Shown here: positions 16,390 to 25,658 of the stretch, piece by piece
How positions within the stretch are numbered: the first letter of the stretch is position 1
Layout: every line of letters starts with the position of its first letter
Assembly (NCBI RefSeq): GCF_014269395.1
Contig: NZ_JACOGK010000003.1
Coordinates: 1-64,000 of the forward strand
Source: Megasphaera hominis
Lineage (GTDB): Bacteria; Bacillota; Negativicutes; Veillonellales; Megasphaeraceae
Length of the DNA stretch: 64,000 nt
Direction: 5' to 3'
The notes under the pieces: generated by a model
What the model saw: only the letters and a program-made list of their open reading frames with translations
The model's database searches: none
Told to the model about the DNA's origin: nothing
Made by a program: the position numbers and the translations under genes

Positions 16390-16759
16390 GCGGCATCTGC
16401 GTATTTGTTGAGAATCATTTATAAAATTTAAAAAAGTTACTATAAAAAATAATTTTTCTTTTAAATTTATTGAATATATCGCAAATACATAAATGTAATT
16501 GATGGGAATGAGGGAACAGAGCAAGACGCTATAGAAACATGTTTTTGCTTTTTTTGTATGCCTTGTATGACCTATGATTTATTTGAATGTCAAAAATGGG
16601 TAAAAATACTAAGACAGAGGTAAAAAAATTTCAAATCAAGGAGAGGCTTTTTGTAGTATCCTTAAAGCGTAATAGTTACAAGATGGTAGATTCATATATG
16701 GCAAGTGGCTTTTTTCACTTGATACGTAGTCATTTAGTTTAGGAGAGGTGTTCAAAACA
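16390..16759. other. Long intergenic region upstream of PFOR
   Basis: About 370 nt with no gene. It is very A/T-rich up to 16560. A short hairpin CAAGTG (16702-16707) / CACTTG (16716-16721) lies in the probable leader of the PFOR gene, about 40 nt before its start. No convincing -35/-10 pair was found for PFOR; TTGAAT with TACTAA 18 nt downstream near 16583-16612 is the nearest match. No conserved riboswitch signature seen. Confidence 0.4.
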
Positions 16760-19700
16760 ATGGAAAGAAAGTTTAAAACGATGGATGGGAACACGGCAGC
16801 AGCGTATATTGCCTATGCGTTTACGGAAGTAGCTTCTGTATTCCCTATTACGCCTTCATCGCCGATGGCCGAACACGTAGATGAATGGGCTGCCCAGGGT
16901 AAGAAGAATTTATTTGGTCATACTGTAAAGCTTCAGGAAATGCAGTCTGAAGGCGGTGCTGTAGCCGCTATGCATGGTGCGTTGCAGTGTGGTGCCTTAG
17001 CCAATACCTTTACCTCTTCCCAGGGTCTCATGCTCATGATTCCGAGCATGTTCAAAATTGCCGGCGAATTATTGCCAGGTGTATTCCATGTAGCTTCCCG
17101 TACGGTTGCTTCCCACGCCCTGACCATTTTTGCTGAACACAACGATGTCATGACGACCCGCAGCACCGGTGTGGCTATGCTTGCTGAATCGAGTGTACAG
17201 GAAGTCATGGATTTGTCGGCCATTGCCCACGCTGCTGCCATTTCCAGCCGTGTGCCGTTCATGAACTTCTTCGATGGGTTCCGTACGTCCCATGAAATTC
17301 AAAAAATCGAAGTTATCGATTATAAGGATTTGGAACAGTTTATCGATCAGGACGCATTGCTTGAATTCCGTCAGCGCGCCTTGAACCCGGATCATCCTGT
17401 ATGGCGTGGTGCTTGTGAAACCGGCGATATTTACATGCAGCACTTAGAATCGCGTAATAAATTCTACGATGCCATTCCTGATATGGTCGAAGACTATATG
17501 AAGAAAGTTCAGGAAATTACAGGCCGTGAATATCATCTCTTCAATTATACAGGTGCACCGGATGCAGAAAACGTTATCGTCATCATGGGTAGTGGTGCCG
17601 AAGTAACCGAAGAAACTGTCCGCCGTCTCGTTGCCCAGGGCCGTAAAGTAGGCTGTCTCAATATCCACCTCTTCCGCCCGTGGTCGGAAAGACACTTCCT
17701 GGCCGCTTTGCCTAAGACGGTAAAACGCATTGCCGTTCTGGACCGTTCGAAAGAACCGGGTGCTAATGGTGATCCGGTTTACCTGAGTGTAGCTGCTACG
17801 TATGCTACGGCACAGGCTGCACCGCAGATTTATGCCGGCCGCTTTGGCTTGGGCGGTAAAGAATATTTGCCGGCTGATGTCGTTGCCTGCTTCGATAACC
17901 TCGAACAGAGCGAACCGAAAAATCATTTCGTCCTCGGCATTGTCGACGACGTAACCAACCTTTCTTTGCCGAGAACCAGCGATATCAACCTGGGCCAGGA
18001 AGAACTCCATGCCTGCAAGTTCTGGGGCTTTGGCTCTGACGGTACTGTTGGCGCCAATAAATCGGCTATCAAAATTATCGGTGACAATACGGACCTCTAT
18101 GCACAGGGGTATTTTGCCTATGACTCCAAGAAATCCGGCGGTGTAACCGTATCGCACCTGCGCTTTGGTAAAGAACCGATCCGCATGCCCTATCTGATTC
18201 ATCAGGCCGACTTTATTGCCTGCCATCGTCAGTCCTATGTACATAATTTCGATTTGCTCCAGGGCATCAAAGAAGGCGGCACATTCCTCTTGAACTGCAC
18301 GTGGTCTCCGGCTGAACTGGAAGAAAAACTGCCGGCTTCCCTGAAACGCAGTATTGCCAAGAACCATGTCAAATTCTACATTGTCGACGCCGTTGCCATT
18401 GCACAGAAGATCGGTCTCGGCGGCCGTATCAACATGGTCATGCAGTCGGCCTTCTTCAAATTGGCTAACGTTATCCCCTTGGATCTGGCAATCAGCAAAT
18501 TGAAGGATTCCGTCGTCACGTCGTATGGCAATAAAGGCCAGCGTGTTGTCGACATGAACTGGGCCGCTATTGATGCCGGTGTACAGTCCATCGTTCCCGT
18601 TTCGTATCCGGAAAGCTGGGCTACAGCAGAAGATCAGACAACGGACACGATGAAACATACGGAATTCTTCAAGAAATTCGCTGCCCCCATGGAAGCTCTT
18701 CAGGGCGATACATTCCCTGTATCCATCTACGATGGCTGGGAAGATGGCACATACCCCCTGGATACAGCAAAAGAAGAAAAACGCGGTGCTTCCGTATTCG
18801 TACCGACTTGGGATGTAGATAAATGCGTACAGTGTAATAAATGCTCCTTCGTTTGCCCCCACGCTGCTATCCGTCCGTTCCTGACAACCGATGAAGAAGC
18901 CGCACAGGCTCCGGCAGGTTTGGCTAAGAAGAAAGCCATTGGCACTGACAAATACAACTTTACCATTGCTATTTCCGTAAACGACTGTCTGGGCTGCACC
19001 TCGTGCGTCAAGGTTTGCCCGGCTCAGGCACTGGAAATGACCGATTATGATAAGGAACAGGATAAAGCGGCTCTCTGGGATTACCTCGTTGATTTGCCGC
19101 AGAAACCGAACTTCCTCGACAAAACGACCGTAAAAGGCTCGCAGTTTGAAATGCCGTACCTCGAATTTACAGGCGCTTGCGCAGGCTGTGCAGAAACACC
19201 GTATGCCAAGGTTATTACGCAGCTCTTCGGCGACCGCATGATCATTGCCAATGCCCACGGCTGCTCTAACGTTTGGGGCGGCAGTGCGCCGACAAACGGC
19301 TACAAGATGAACCAGCAGGGGCATGGCCCGGCTTGGGGCAACTCGCTTTTTGAAGATAATGCCGAATATGGCTTAGGCTTCTTCATTGGCGACCGCAGCA
19401 ACCGGGAACTCCTGAAGGGCTACGTCGACGATGCCAAAGCCGTTGCTTCGCCGGAACTGGCAGCACTCCTGCAGGACTGGGAAGACAACATGGAAGTAGC
19501 CGACGGCACACGGGAACGTTCGGATGCTGTCATTGCTGCACTGGAAAAAGAAAAAGCCGGCAAATACGAATTAGAACGCGTATATAGCATGAAACAGTAT
19601 TTGATCAAACGTAGCACGTGGATCTTTGGTGGTGACGGCTGGGCTTATGATATCGGCTTCGGCGGCCTGGATCACGTATTGGCACAGGATGAAAATGTCA

Positions 19701-20278
19701 ACGTATTCATCTTCGATACAGAAGTATATTCCAATACAGGCGGTCAGCCTTCCAAAGCTACGCCGACGGCTGCTGTTGGTAAATTCGCTACGATGGGTAA
19801 ACGGACGAAGAAGAAGGATTTGGGCATGATGTGCATGAGCTATGGCTACATTTATGTAGCTCAGGTAGCTATGGGTGCCGACCCGAATCAGTTCATGAAG
19901 GCTATTGCCGAAGCAGAAGCCTATGATGGCCCGTCCATCATCATCGGCTATGCACCGTGCATTAACCACGGTCTTAAAGCCGGTCAGGGCAGCAGCCAGC
20001 TGGAACAGAAACGTGCCGTTGATGCCGGTTACTGGCAGCTGTACCGCTACAACCCGGATCTGAAGGATCAGGGCAAGAATCCGTTCAGCCTGGATTCGAA
20101 AGAACCGAAGGCTAACTTCCGTGACTTCCTCATGGGCGAAGTACGCTTTGCTTCTCTCCAGAAGGTAGATCCTGATCAAGCTGAAGCACTGTATCAGAAG
20201 ACGGAAAAGGATGCGCGTGATCGTTATGAAAGCTATGTAAGAACGCAAAAAGCCTTTGACTTATCTTTAGACAAATAA
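16760..20278 (+). CDS. nifJ: Pyruvate:ferredoxin (flavodoxin) oxidoreductase
   Basis: Single-chain PFOR, 1172 residues, the normal length for homodimeric enzymes. It oxidises pyruvate to acetyl-CoA and CO2 and reduces ferredoxin or flavodoxin. Order: N-terminal pyruvate-binding domain (YAFTEVASVFPITPSSPMAE), domain II (HLFRPW), gamma domain, two 4Fe-4S motifs (CVQCNKCSFVCPH near 690, CLGCTSCVKVCP near 744), then the TPP domain with the proximal-cluster CAGC near 812, GDGW near 958 and NTGGQ. The ATG at 16760 is 9 nt after GAGGTG; GTG at 16748 lies in the binding site. Central to lactate and pyruvate fermentation. Confidence 0.98.
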   Translation: MERKFKTMDGNTAAAYIAYAFTEVASVFPITPSSPMAEHVDEWAAQGKKNLFGHTVKLQEMQSEGGAVAAMHGALQCGALANTFTSSQGLMLMIPSMFKIAGELLPGVFHVASRTVASHALTIFAEHNDVMTTRSTGVAMLAESSVQEVMDLSAIAHAAAISSRVPFMNFFDGFRTSHEIQKIEVIDYKDLEQFIDQDALLEFRQRALNPDHPVWRGACETGDIYMQHLESRNKFYDAIPDMVEDYMKKVQEITGREYHLFNYTGAPDAENVIVIMGSGAEVTEETVRRLVAQGRKVGCLNIHLFRPWSERHFLAALPKTVKRIAVLDRSKEPGANGDPVYLSVAATYATAQAAPQIYAGRFGLGGKEYLPADVVACFDNLEQSEPKNHFVLGIVDDVTNLSLPRTSDINLGQEELHACKFWGFGSDGTVGANKSAIKIIGDNTDLYAQGYFAYDSKKSGGVTVSHLRFGKEPIRMPYLIHQADFIACHRQSYVHNFDLLQGIKEGGTFLLNCTWSPAELEEKLPASLKRSIAKNHVKFYIVDAVAIAQKIGLGGRINMVMQSAFFKLANVIPLDLAISKLKDSVVTSYGNKGQRVVDMNWAAIDAGVQSIVPVSYPESWATAEDQTTDTMKHTEFFKKFAAPMEALQGDTFPVSIYDGWEDGTYPLDTAKEEKRGASVFVPTWDVDKCVQCNKCSFVCPHAAIRPFLTTDEEAAQAPAGLAKKKAIGTDKYNFTIAISVNDCLGCTSCVKVCPAQALEMTDYDKEQDKAALWDYLVDLPQKPNFLDKTTVKGSQFEMPYLEFTGACAGCAETPYAKVITQLFGDRMIIANAHGCSNVWGGSAPTNGYKMNQQGHGPAWGNSLFEDNAEYGLGFFIGDRSNRELLKGYVDDAKAVASPELAALLQDWEDNMEVADGTRERSDAVIAALEKEKAGKYELERVYSMKQYLIKRSTWIFGGDGWAYDIGFGGLDHVLAQDENVNVFIFDTEVYSNTGGQPSKATPTAAVGKFATMGKRTKKKDLGMMCMSYGYIYVAQVAMGADPNQFMKAIAEAEAYDGPSIIIGYAPCINHGLKAGQGSSQLEQKRAVDAGYWQLYRYNPDLKDQGKNPFSLDSKEPKANFRDFLMGEVRFASLQKVDPDQAEALYQKTEKDARDRYESYVRTQKAFDLSLDK

Positions 20279-20308
20279 AGCTCGTTTCTATGCTAACCAT
20301 AGAATAGA

Positions 20309-20362
20309 CAGATAGTTGTTCCTGCCAGGGCCAGGTTCTGGCAGGAACAAGATCTGTTTTTT
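20309..20362 (+). terminator. Terminator of nifJ
   Basis: Two stacked stems (ACAGAT/ATCTGT outside, TTGTTCCTGCCAG/CTGGCAGGAACAA inside) followed by seven T. Confidence 0.85.
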
Positions 20363-20427
20363 TAGGCGTGTATAATGACTTTTTCGTATAACTCAAATTA
20401 GTATATAAAAAGAAGGTGTCATGATAA

Positions 20428-21843
20428 ATGCGACCGTATCAATCTGTAACACCTGAAATTATGGAAGAATTGAAGCAAATCGTAGGTTCCCACTACGCTT
20501 CAAACGATCCGGATAAACTGGCAGGCTACAAAACGGATCAGGAAGAAAATACGTTGTATCATCATATGCCGGAAGCTGTTGTCTATCCTGAAACGACGGA
20601 ACAAGTAGCCGCCATTATGAAACTGGCAACCCGTTTGCGCATTCCTGTTACACCGCGCAGTGGCGGTACAGGACTGGCCGGTGGCGCCATTCCGGTGTGC
20701 GGTGGTATTGTCCTCGTATTCGACCGGATGAATAAAATCCTGGAATTGGATCCGGTCAATATGTTTGTCCGCGTACAAGCCGGGACGCCGACGATTGAAA
20801 TCCAGAATGCAGCGAAAGAACATGGCTTGCTCTATGCCGGAGATCCCTGCAGCGTCGATGCAGGCTGTGAAATTGGCGGCAATATTTCGACCAATGCCGG
20901 CGGCAACAAGGCTGTCCGCTTTGGTACGACACGCAATCAGGTGTATTCCCTGCGCTGTGTTACGGCGCGTGGCGAAATCCTCGATGTCGGTGCCCGCCTT
21001 AAAAAGCAGAGTACAGGCTATGCCCTGGAACAGCTGATTATCGGTTCCGAAGGGACACTGGTCGTTGTCACCGAAGCGACGCTGAAATTGCAGCCTTTGC
21101 CTAAGAATACGGCAGACCTGCTGGCTGTGTTCCACGACATCGATGACGCACTGCAGCTGCCTAACCTGATTTTAAAGGAAGGGATTAATCCTATTTCCTT
21201 GGAATTAATGGATACAAATTGTATCCGCTTGTGCAAAAAGAACCTTAAAATCGACCTGCCTCATGCAGAGGAAGAAAATGTCACCTATGTCATCATTACC
21301 ATCGATGGCCTGACGGAAGAAGAAACAGACCAGAAGATGGAAAAAATTGTCAGCTTATGTGAAAGTATACACGCAGTCGATTTGCTGATGGCCGACCAGG
21401 ACCGGATTTGGCGGGCCCGACGCGACATCGCTGAAGCGACGCGCATTGAAAGCCTCGTCTTTTATGCAGAAGATATCGTCGTGCCCATTGATAAAATCAG
21501 CACGCTCATCAAAAAGCTGCCTGAGCTTGAAGGCAAGTACGGTATCCGGACGATTACGGCGGCCCATATAGGCGATGGCAACATTCACGTCCATGCCATG
21601 CAATGTGATACACCGGATGACGTGTGGAATGAAAAACTCGATGCCTTCCATCAGGACCTCTATGGCCTCGTCTATCAGCTAGGCGGCCGGTTATCAGGGG
21701 AACACGGCATTGGCTGCAAGAAGATTAAAGAAATGGAAACCTTTACCAATCCTGTGCAGCTGGAATACATGCGGGAAATTAAGAAGGTCTTCGACCCGGA
21801 AGATATTTTGAATCCCGGTAAAATTTTTACCCTGCCGGAATAA
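20428..21843 (+). CDS. FAD-linked D-2-hydroxyacid (lactate/glycolate) dehydrogenase, GlcD type
   Basis: A 471-residue flavoprotein of the vanillyl-alcohol oxidase fold. The FAD-binding part shows PRSGGTGLAGGAIP, GGNISTNAGGNKA and EGTLVVVTEATLK; the C-terminal part ends with the family signature SGEHGIGCKKI and FDPEDILNPGK. In anaerobes such proteins oxidise D-lactate, often with electron-transfer flavoprotein as partner; glycolate or 2-hydroxyglutarate are other options. It follows PFOR, which takes the pyruvate product, so D-lactate is the natural guess. The ATG at 20428 is 9 nt after AAGGTG. No EtfAB genes are in the window. Confidence 0.92.
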   Translation: MRPYQSVTPEIMEELKQIVGSHYASNDPDKLAGYKTDQEENTLYHHMPEAVVYPETTEQVAAIMKLATRLRIPVTPRSGGTGLAGGAIPVCGGIVLVFDRMNKILELDPVNMFVRVQAGTPTIEIQNAAKEHGLLYAGDPCSVDAGCEIGGNISTNAGGNKAVRFGTTRNQVYSLRCVTARGEILDVGARLKKQSTGYALEQLIIGSEGTLVVVTEATLKLQPLPKNTADLLAVFHDIDDALQLPNLILKEGINPISLELMDTNCIRLCKKNLKIDLPHAEEENVTYVIITIDGLTEEETDQKMEKIVSLCESIHAVDLLMADQDRIWRARRDIAEATRIESLVFYAEDIVVPIDKISTLIKKLPELEGKYGIRTITAAHIGDGNIHVHAMQCDTPDDVWNEKLDAFHQDLYGLVYQLGGRLSGEHGIGCKKIKEMETFTNPVQLEYMREIKKVFDPEDILNPGKIFTLPE

Positions 21844-22123
21844 GACCGGGACGAACCTGGGGATGACAAAAATATTAAATGAAAGGTCAAAATTTTAAGA
21901 TAAAAAATTTGGCCAATATGGTATTCTATAGATGTAACTATTCGGAAATGTAAGGCCATTTGTGAGAGATACTCATAGTTCTGACTAAAGTTGCCGGGCA
22001 TGAATACGTATAGAGAATGTCTCGTTAAGTGAAAGGACGTACGTATATGTAAAATATCGTGCGCTCCCGTTCGTGCTAAGGCAATGCGATTATACAATTT
22101 ATTTAAAAAGGAGCATACGTTTT

Positions 22124-23791
22124 ATGAGAAGCGAAATTACTACTAAGGGCATTGAAAGAGCAACACATCGCGCATTATATTATTCCATGGGCTTTTTGCC
22201 GGAAGATCTGGAAAAACCGATCGTTGCCGTCGTAAATACACAGAACGAAGCCATGCCTGGCCACGTTCATTTGGACAGCATTGCCAAAGCCGTCAAAGAA
22301 GGCATTATTGCTAACGGCGGTACACCTGTAGAATTCCCGACTATTGCCATCTGCGATGGTATTGCCCAAGGCCATTATGGTATGCACTATCCGCTGGCCA
22401 GCCGCGAATTGATTGCCGATTCTATCGAATGCATGGTTAATGCCCATCAGTATGATGCCATGGTATTGATTACGAACTGTGACAAGATTACACCGGGGAT
22501 GCTCCTGGCAGCTGTACGCCTGAATATTCCGGCTATTCTCATCAGCGGCGGTACCATGGCTACAGGCTGCATCGATGGCCGCAAGATCAACTATACAGAC
22601 CTCATGGCTGACCAGGGCGACGTAGTCCGCGGTATTATTACACGCGATGAATTGTCCCGCCGTGAACAAGTGGCCCTGCCTGGCTGTGGTGCTTGTAACC
22701 TGCTCGGCACAGGCAACACGATGAACTATATGACCGAAGCCTTGGGCCTTTGCCTGCCCGGTTCGGATATGCTGGCTGCTACCGGCCAGAGACTGGCTTT
22801 GGCTAAGAGAACCGGCATGAAGATCATGGACCTCGTACGGGATAACATCCTGCCCCGTCAGATTATTACAAAAGAAGCTATTGAAAACGCTATTGCCGTC
22901 GACATGGCTATCGGCGGTTCGACCAATACGGTATTGCACTTAACAGCTCTGGCTCATGCTGCAGATATCGATTTTGACGTCAATGTCTTCACGGATATTG
23001 CCAAAAAGGTACCGCACCTCGTTAAGATTAAACCAGCCACGAATGGCTGCTATCCGGCTGACTTCCATTATGCCGGCGGTGTCAAAGCGGTCATGAAGGA
23101 ACTGTTTGATTTGGGCCTCATCCATGGCGACTGCCTGACTGTTACGGGAGAAAAAGTAGCAGCCAATGTAGCCGATGGCAAAGTCATCAATGACGAAATC
23201 ATCAAAACACCGGAAAACGCCTACTCCCAGACAGGCGGCTTGGAAATCCTCTATGGTACGCTGGCTCCGGGCGGTGCTGTATGTAAAAAAGCTGCCGTTG
23301 CACCGGAAATGCTCCATCATCAGGGTCCGGCCCGTGTATTTGACCAGGAAGAAGCTGCTGTAAAAGCTATTTATGGTGGCGAAATCAACCCTGGCGATAT
23401 CGTTGTCGTCCGTTATGAAGGACCGAAAGGCGGCCCGGGCATGCGCGAAATGCTCACAGCTACAGCTGCTATTGTCGGCATGGGTCTTTCTAAGGAAGTA
23501 GGCCTCGTAACAGACGGCCGTTTCTCCGGCGCTACGTCCGGCGCCTGCGTCGGCCACGTTTCTCCGGAAGCTGCTGAAGGCGGTCCGATCGCTCTGGTAC
23601 AGGAAGGCGATCAGATTGAAATCGACCTCAACGAACAGCGTGTAGAATTGTTGGTTCCGGAAGAAGAACTGGCCCGTCGTAAAGCTGCCTGGAAGCGTCC
23701 GGAACAGAATTACATTCAGAAGGGAAGCTACTTATCGCGGTATTCGAAACTCGTTTCTTCCGCAATGGAAGGCGCCGTTTTTGAAGACTAA
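22124..23791 (+). CDS. IlvD/Edd-family dehydratase, atypical paralogue
   Basis: A 555-residue Fe-S dehydratase of the IlvD/Edd family. It keeps the cluster cysteines in TNCDKITPG and [10 protein letters not shown] and the C-terminal GGPGMREML and [19 protein letters not shown]. The second-cysteine region reads [18 protein letters not shown], where true dihydroxy-acid dehydratases have CSGMFTANSMN-like text, as the copy at 45388-47040 does. That feature resembles sugar-acid dehydratases. It is not in the ilv operon but precedes a MaoC hydratase and an acyl-CoA dehydrogenase. The ATG at 22124 follows AAAAAGGAG. Dehydration of a 2,3-dihydroxyacid is likely; the substrate is not known. Confidence 0.88.
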   Translation: MRSEITTKGIERATHRALYYSMGFLPEDLEKPIVAVVNTQNEAMPGHVHLDSIAKAVKEGIIANGGTPVEFPTIAICDGIAQGHYGMHYPLASRELIADSIECMVNAHQYDAMVLITNCDKITPGMLLAAVRLNIPAILISGGTMATGCIDGRKINYTDLMADQGDVVRGIITRDELSRREQVALPGCGACNLLGTGNTMNYMTEALGLCLPGSDMLAATGQRLALAKRTGMKIMDLVRDNILPRQIITKEAIENAIAVDMAIGGSTNTVLHLTALAHAADIDFDVNVFTDIAKKVPHLVKIKPATNGCYPADFHYAGGVKAVMKELFDLGLIHGDCLTVTGEKVAANVADGKVINDEIIKTPENAYSQTGGLEILYGTLAPGGAVCKKAAVAPEMLHHQGPARVFDQEEAAVKAIYGGEINPGDIVVVRYEGPKGGPGMREMLTATAAIVGMGLSKEVGLVTDGRFSGATSGACVGHVSPEAAEGGPIALVQEGDQIEIDLNEQRVELLVPEEELARRKAAWKRPEQNYIQKGSYLSRYSKLVSSAMEGAVFED

Positions 23792-23826
23792 GACATACTA
23801 TTACAGTAAAGGAGTGTGTTAACCCG

Positions 23827-24270
23827 ATGGTTCAACACAGAGATTTTGTTGCAGAAAGAGCCTATGACGATATCGAATTAGGAGAAACTGCCAGCATTAC
23901 CAAAATGATCAGCGAAGCTGATGTCGTAAATTTTGCCGGGATCATCGGGGACTTCAATCCACTGCATGTCAATCCGGAATACGCTAAAAACAGCATGTTT
24001 GGCGAACGCATTTGCCACGGCATGCTGACAGCTTCCTTTATTTCTACGCTCGTAGGCTGTGGCATTCCGGGCAGAAATGGGTTATACTTATCTCAGAACG
24101 TAAAATTCGTAAAACCCGTTAAAATCGGTGATACGATTACTGCTACGGCAGAAGTTATCGAAAAGATCGATGCCAAACAGCGTATTGTCCTGAGCACTGT
24201 CATTAAGAACCAATGTGGCGAAGTCGTCATCGACGGCCAAGCTACTGTTATGGTAATGAAGAAAAAATAA
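23827..24270 (+). CDS. MaoC-family (R)-specific enoyl-CoA hydratase
   Basis: A 147-residue single hot-dog domain protein. The hydratase-2 signature is DFNPLHVNPEYAK, with the catalytic Asp and His, followed by FGERICHGMLTASF. It reversibly hydrates a short-chain trans-2-enoyl-CoA, as PhaJ does. The ATG follows AAAGGAG 13 nt upstream and lies 35 nt after the dehydratase stop, so the genes form one unit with the acyl-CoA dehydrogenase that follows. The three enzymes could share a short-chain acyl route (hydroxyacyl, enoyl, saturated acyl), an inference from context. Confidence 0.9.
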   Translation: MVQHRDFVAERAYDDIELGETASITKMISEADVVNFAGIIGDFNPLHVNPEYAKNSMFGERICHGMLTASFISTLVGCGIPGRNGLYLSQNVKFVKPVKIGDTITATAEVIEKIDAKQRIVLSTVIKNQCGEVVIDGQATVMVMKKK

Positions 24271-24326
24271 GCACCTTTTTCTTCTCTGTTAATTTCTTAA
24301 CTTACACATGTGGAGGTACTAGCAAT

Positions 24327-25469
24327 ATGTCATTTTTGAATGAAGAACAAGCAAGCTTAATCAAAGTTGTCGCTGATTTTGCCAAACAGGAAATTGCTCC
24401 TAACGCTGCCCATTACGATGAAACGGAAGAATTCCCTTGGGATAATATCCATAAGATGGCAGAATTAGGTCTCATGGGTATGCCTGTACCCGAATCCCTG
24501 GGTGGCGCAGAAACAGATACGGTAACCTATGTAGCAGCTATTGAAGAAATTGCTAAAGCCGATGCCGCAACAGGTGCCATCATGGCTATTCACACGTCGA
24601 CAGGTATTATGCCGATCCTGATGAATGGTTCGGAAGAACAGAAGAAGAAATATGTTCCTGATCTTGCTACAGGCAAAAAAGTAGGCGCCTTCGCCCTGAC
24701 GGAACCGAATGCCGGCTCCGACGCTGCCGGTGTACAGACGACAGCTGTTCTCGACGGTGATGAATACGTATTAAACGGCAGCAAATGCTTTATCAGTAAC
24801 GGTGGCGAAGCAGACGTATACACCGTATTGGCCAGCACGGATAAGAGCAAAGGTACGCGTGGCATTTCTGCCTTCATCGTAGAAAAAGGCACACCGGGCT
24901 TTACCTTTGGCAAAAAAGAACACAAATTAGGTATCCGCGCTTCGGCTACTCGGGAACTCGTGTTCCAGGATTGCCGTATTCCGAAAGAAAACCTCTTAGG
25001 CGTAGAAGGCAAAGGCTTCTCCAGCGCTATGGCCGTTCTCGACGGCGCCCGCATTGGTATCGGTTCCCAGGCTGTAGGTATCGCCCAGGCTGCCTACGAA
25101 GCTGCTTTGGAATATTCCAAAGTCCGCATTCAGTTCGGCAAACCGATTGCGAAACAGCAGGTCATCAGCTTCATGCTCGCTGACATGGCTATCCAGATCG
25201 AAGCATCCCGCCAGCTCGTACGTCATGCCGCTGAATTAAAAGATGCCGGCCTGCCTTTTGCAAAAGAAGCAGCCATGGCAAAGACCTTGGCTTCCGATAC
25301 GGCTGTTAAAGTAGCTCTCGATGCCGTGCAGGTTCTCGGTGGCTATGGCTATACGCGCGAATATCCGGTAGAACGGTACTTGCGTGATGCCAAGATTACA
25401 CAGATTTACGAAGGTACGAACCAGATTCAGCGCCTCGTTATTTCCCGCGCTATTTTGGGCAAATTCTAA
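24327..25469 (+). CDS. Short-chain acyl-CoA dehydrogenase (butyryl-CoA dehydrogenase-like)
   Basis: A 380-residue FAD enzyme of the acyl-CoA dehydrogenase family. FAD-contacting motifs GAFALTEPNAGSDA and NGSKCFISNGG, VLDGARIGIGSQAVG, and QVLGGYGYTREYPVERYLRDAK are all present. The catalytic base is the Glu in IYEGTNQIQR, the position used by short-chain enzymes. It resembles M. elsdenii butyryl-CoA dehydrogenase by motif but is a separate paralogue, judging by many differences from the sequence I recall. Electron partner is probably EtfAB, which is not adjacent. The ATG at 24327 follows TGGAGG. Last gene of the ilvD-like/maoC unit. Confidence 0.92.
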   Translation: MSFLNEEQASLIKVVADFAKQEIAPNAAHYDETEEFPWDNIHKMAELGLMGMPVPESLGGAETDTVTYVAAIEEIAKADAATGAIMAIHTSTGIMPILMNGSEEQKKKYVPDLATGKKVGAFALTEPNAGSDAAGVQTTAVLDGDEYVLNGSKCFISNGGEADVYTVLASTDKSKGTRGISAFIVEKGTPGFTFGKKEHKLGIRASATRELVFQDCRIPKENLLGVEGKGFSSAMAVLDGARIGIGSQAVGIAQAAYEAALEYSKVRIQFGKPIAKQQVISFMLADMAIQIEASRQLVRHAAELKDAGLPFAKEAAMAKTLASDTAVKVALDAVQVLGGYGYTREYPVERYLRDAKITQIYEGTNQIQRLVISRAILGKF

Positions 25470-25541
25470 TACAGCACAGGAAATACCCTGTGATGCATAG
25501 ATTAAAACTATATTATTAAATTTCTTTGATTAACGTACATA

Positions 25542-25577
25542 AGAGTCAGGCTGCCTGGTTTCAGGTGGCCTGACTCT
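25542..25577 (+). terminator. Hairpin after the acyl-CoA dehydrogenase gene
   Basis: AGAGTCAGGC...CCTG-GTTT-CAGG...GCCTGACTCT, a long stem followed after 8 nt by a short T-run. Confidence 0.65.
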
Positions 25578-25658
25578 CTGTGCATTTTTATAAGCCCTTA
25601 ACTTACAGAGAGAAAACAGGGCCGGCCAGTAAGGCCGGTACGCATAAGGTGAAAAAAT

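Noticed and set aside
17444..19324. 626-codon minus-strand frame inside the PFOR gene
   Set aside because: PFOR on the plus strand is complete with all catalytic motifs; the reverse frame is an effect of codon bias in a long gene.
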